The translations under genes were made by a program, and so were the position numbers. From NCBI GenBank assembly GCA_039881145.1, contig JAYKKI010000015.1:29302001-29366000 (forward strand): a stretch of DNA of 64,000 nucleotides. Reading direction: 5' to 3'. Origin of the DNA: Druceiella hillmani (taxonomy: Eukaryota > Arthropoda > Insecta > Lepidoptera > Hepialidae). Shown piece by piece: positions 62,501 to 64,000 of this stretch. The notes under the pieces were generated by a model. It was not told where the DNA came from. It worked only from the letters and a program-made list of their open reading frames with translations, and ran no database searches. The first letter of the stretch is position 1, and every line of letters starts with the position of its first letter.

Positions 62501-64000
62501 AATGATTTTCCCATTTTCAAATGGGGTTTGCTTCTGAAAACTTGCCGAATTTGTTTATTATTAATGGGTATATTCATAGTTAGAAATTATTTATTCAAAT
62601 ATGTTATTCCGCTTCATTTGGGATTCGCTTTGAAGCAAATTATGTTTTTACAGTAGCTTTTCTGGAACTTATTGATTCCGAACTTATTGATTTTGAATAT
62701 CATTAGTTGCAACAATAGTTTTCTGTCGATTGCTTTGTTTCACGCACGGCATCTAAATGGCTCTTCGCCCTCAAGATGACTTTAAGATAAAGAAAATTAT
62801 ATCGATATATACATTTTATAGACTTGCCGTGTAATTTGAATTTTTTAGAATTTGAGCGCATAATCGACTGTTCTTAAATCGATTTGCCTCAAACGTTTGA
62901 CGATAAACCAATTGGTTTGATTACGGAGTTGGTTGTTGTATTCGATCTGGCTAAATAACCTTCGTATATGTATGTCAATTTTCCATTTGATTGCATGAAC
63001 ATGGTTTAAAAATTATTTATTTCAAACTTTGTTATGACATGAGTTTGAGTTACGTCCGAACTAACTGAAACTGCATTGTGGTTGAATTTTAACCTGGAAA
63101 CCTGTTTTCATTGAAAAGTATATTTTTTCCTTAGTATATAAATTTCTTAGTTTATGAACGAATTTCAATGTATGATGTTTATACTGGCATAATAAAAAAG
63201 TTTTTTCCATTTTTAGCCATTTTTTATGTATTTTTGACAGACCCTATTATGTCTTAGACCAATTTATATTATAAGGGGTGATAATTTTTGCAAGTAAATC
63301 TTGGAATCAACTTGATAAATTTGAACAAATCTTTTAATCTATTTGTTCTAAAGTCATCCCAGAGTTTATTTGCTGTCATGATAATTCTAATATCTTTATT
63401 CTTTATAACTGCTTTTAATTTCCTCTCTAAGCAATGGAGAGATAATTACAGACATTCTATGTATACATTGTATGTTTTCACAAGAATTAGTATTTACTAC
63501 TGACTGGATTACATCATCAGAACCTTGGTATAAATTGTTTGTAAATTCAAATTCTGAGTGTTTAAATACGAAAATAAATAAACGTCTTGAAACCGTGTAG
63601 CTAATCCGAAATCATGCGCAAGACAATCTATTAAAGCGAACTTTGCGCGAGTCTAACTCGGTTAATATTATTAGATGTCCCACGCGGCTCCCGTTTTGCG
63701 AAATAATTTTCGAAGACATGACGAACACAAACGTATAGGTACAGGCGTCCTAGGTAAAGTTCCTAACGTACATAGATAATATTTCATTAAAATTCATCAA
63801 AGGTTTCCTTATTATGACGTGCCGCGAAGTGCTTTTAGCAAATATATAGGCGCGTCGATTCCCTAGAGATATTTGGAATAATAAAGTTTTTCATCTGGCG
63901 GAGCGTCTCACGAGTGTTGGCCGCCTACGCCGCGCCGCCCGCCCCGGGGGACGTCGTATTAACGGAAACATTTTTGGGCGGGTAGTCGCTTGAACGGATC
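59547..64000 (+). other. intron continuation to the window edge, CpG-rich patches
   Basis: No exon is supported. A ~92-bp tandem duplication lies at 61856-62062. GC-rich patches lie at about 60000-60130 and 63900-63960 (CCGCCTACGCCGCGCCGCCC). The frame at 61148-61504 has a hydrophobic N-terminus but no other support. Confidence 0.4.
61856..62062. repeat. ~92-bp tandem repeat, about 2.3 copies
   Basis: GGTAGCGCxCACGTAGG, then AGGGGTATCCTACTCATGAG, then GTAACAC, CCAGAA(T/C)GTCGA and GAGGCGG occur twice; a third, shorter start (GGTAGTGCTCACGTAGGAGTATC) follows. Confidence 0.85.

Overview
This is a eukaryotic, AT-rich (clearly over 60% A+T) genomic window, almost certainly from an arthropod and most likely an insect. 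The reasons are very long introns with canonical GT/AG sites, insect-type translation-start contexts, TCAGT-type initiator sequence, and repeats of mariner, pogo/Tigger and Penelope-like type. A short repeat beginning AGGGTTCCGTA (about 40.0 kb) resembles one common in Lepidoptera, but I cannot place the species. There is no bacterial-style gene packing, and I saw no complete rRNA, tRNA or CRISPR array. Most long reading frames in the window are chance AT-rich frames.

Left end (1-7.5 kb): one complete gene on the minus strand encodes a SOCS6/7-like suppressor of cytokine signalling. It has three coding exons (6123-5636, 5179-4886, 4189-4045; 308 residues) with an SH2 domain and a C-terminal SOCS box. 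Upstream, a region of about 1.4 kb with a cluster of ATCGAT (DRE-like) motifs separates it from a divergent plus-strand gene and may be a shared promoter.

7.5 kb to the right edge: the 5' part of one very large plus-strand gene. I see a mini first exon (ATGCG, 7503-7507), a second coding exon (19274-19407), an alternative first exon (36941-37013), a shared exon (37361-37540) and a further alternative first exon in a CpG-rich promoter (coding part 49343-49367). The 19.3, 36.9, 37.4 and 49.3 kb exons all end in phase 1, so they could feed one common downstream exon beyond 64 kb. I do not recognise the product; an acidic, Ser/Pro-rich N-terminus with several promoters suggests a regulatory protein such as a transcription factor. 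A strong exon at 15137-15278 creates a frame conflict and may be a regulated cassette exon.

Introns: these hold decayed transposons. There are a pogo-like remnant (15.5 kb), two mariner remnants (27.0-27.5 and 30.9-31.3 kb), a Penelope-like element end with a GIY-YIG domain (28.2-29.1 kb) and two TSD-flanked relatives (19.6 and 22.0 kb), an almost complete but disabled pogo/Tigger-like transposon with TA target duplications (40560-43182), and a small mariner-type MITE (13117-13199). The three Penelope-related copies each carry a sequence that folds as a minimal hammerhead ribozyme. Tandem arrays include about 42 copies of a 44-bp unit (57.7-59.5 kb), four copies of a ~107-bp unit (44.66-45.06 kb), and several near-perfect hairpins.

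Composition: the left ~39 kb is CpG-poor, and the right ~18 kb is visibly CpG-richer, with several GC-rich islands inside the large intron that may be promoters or enhancers.
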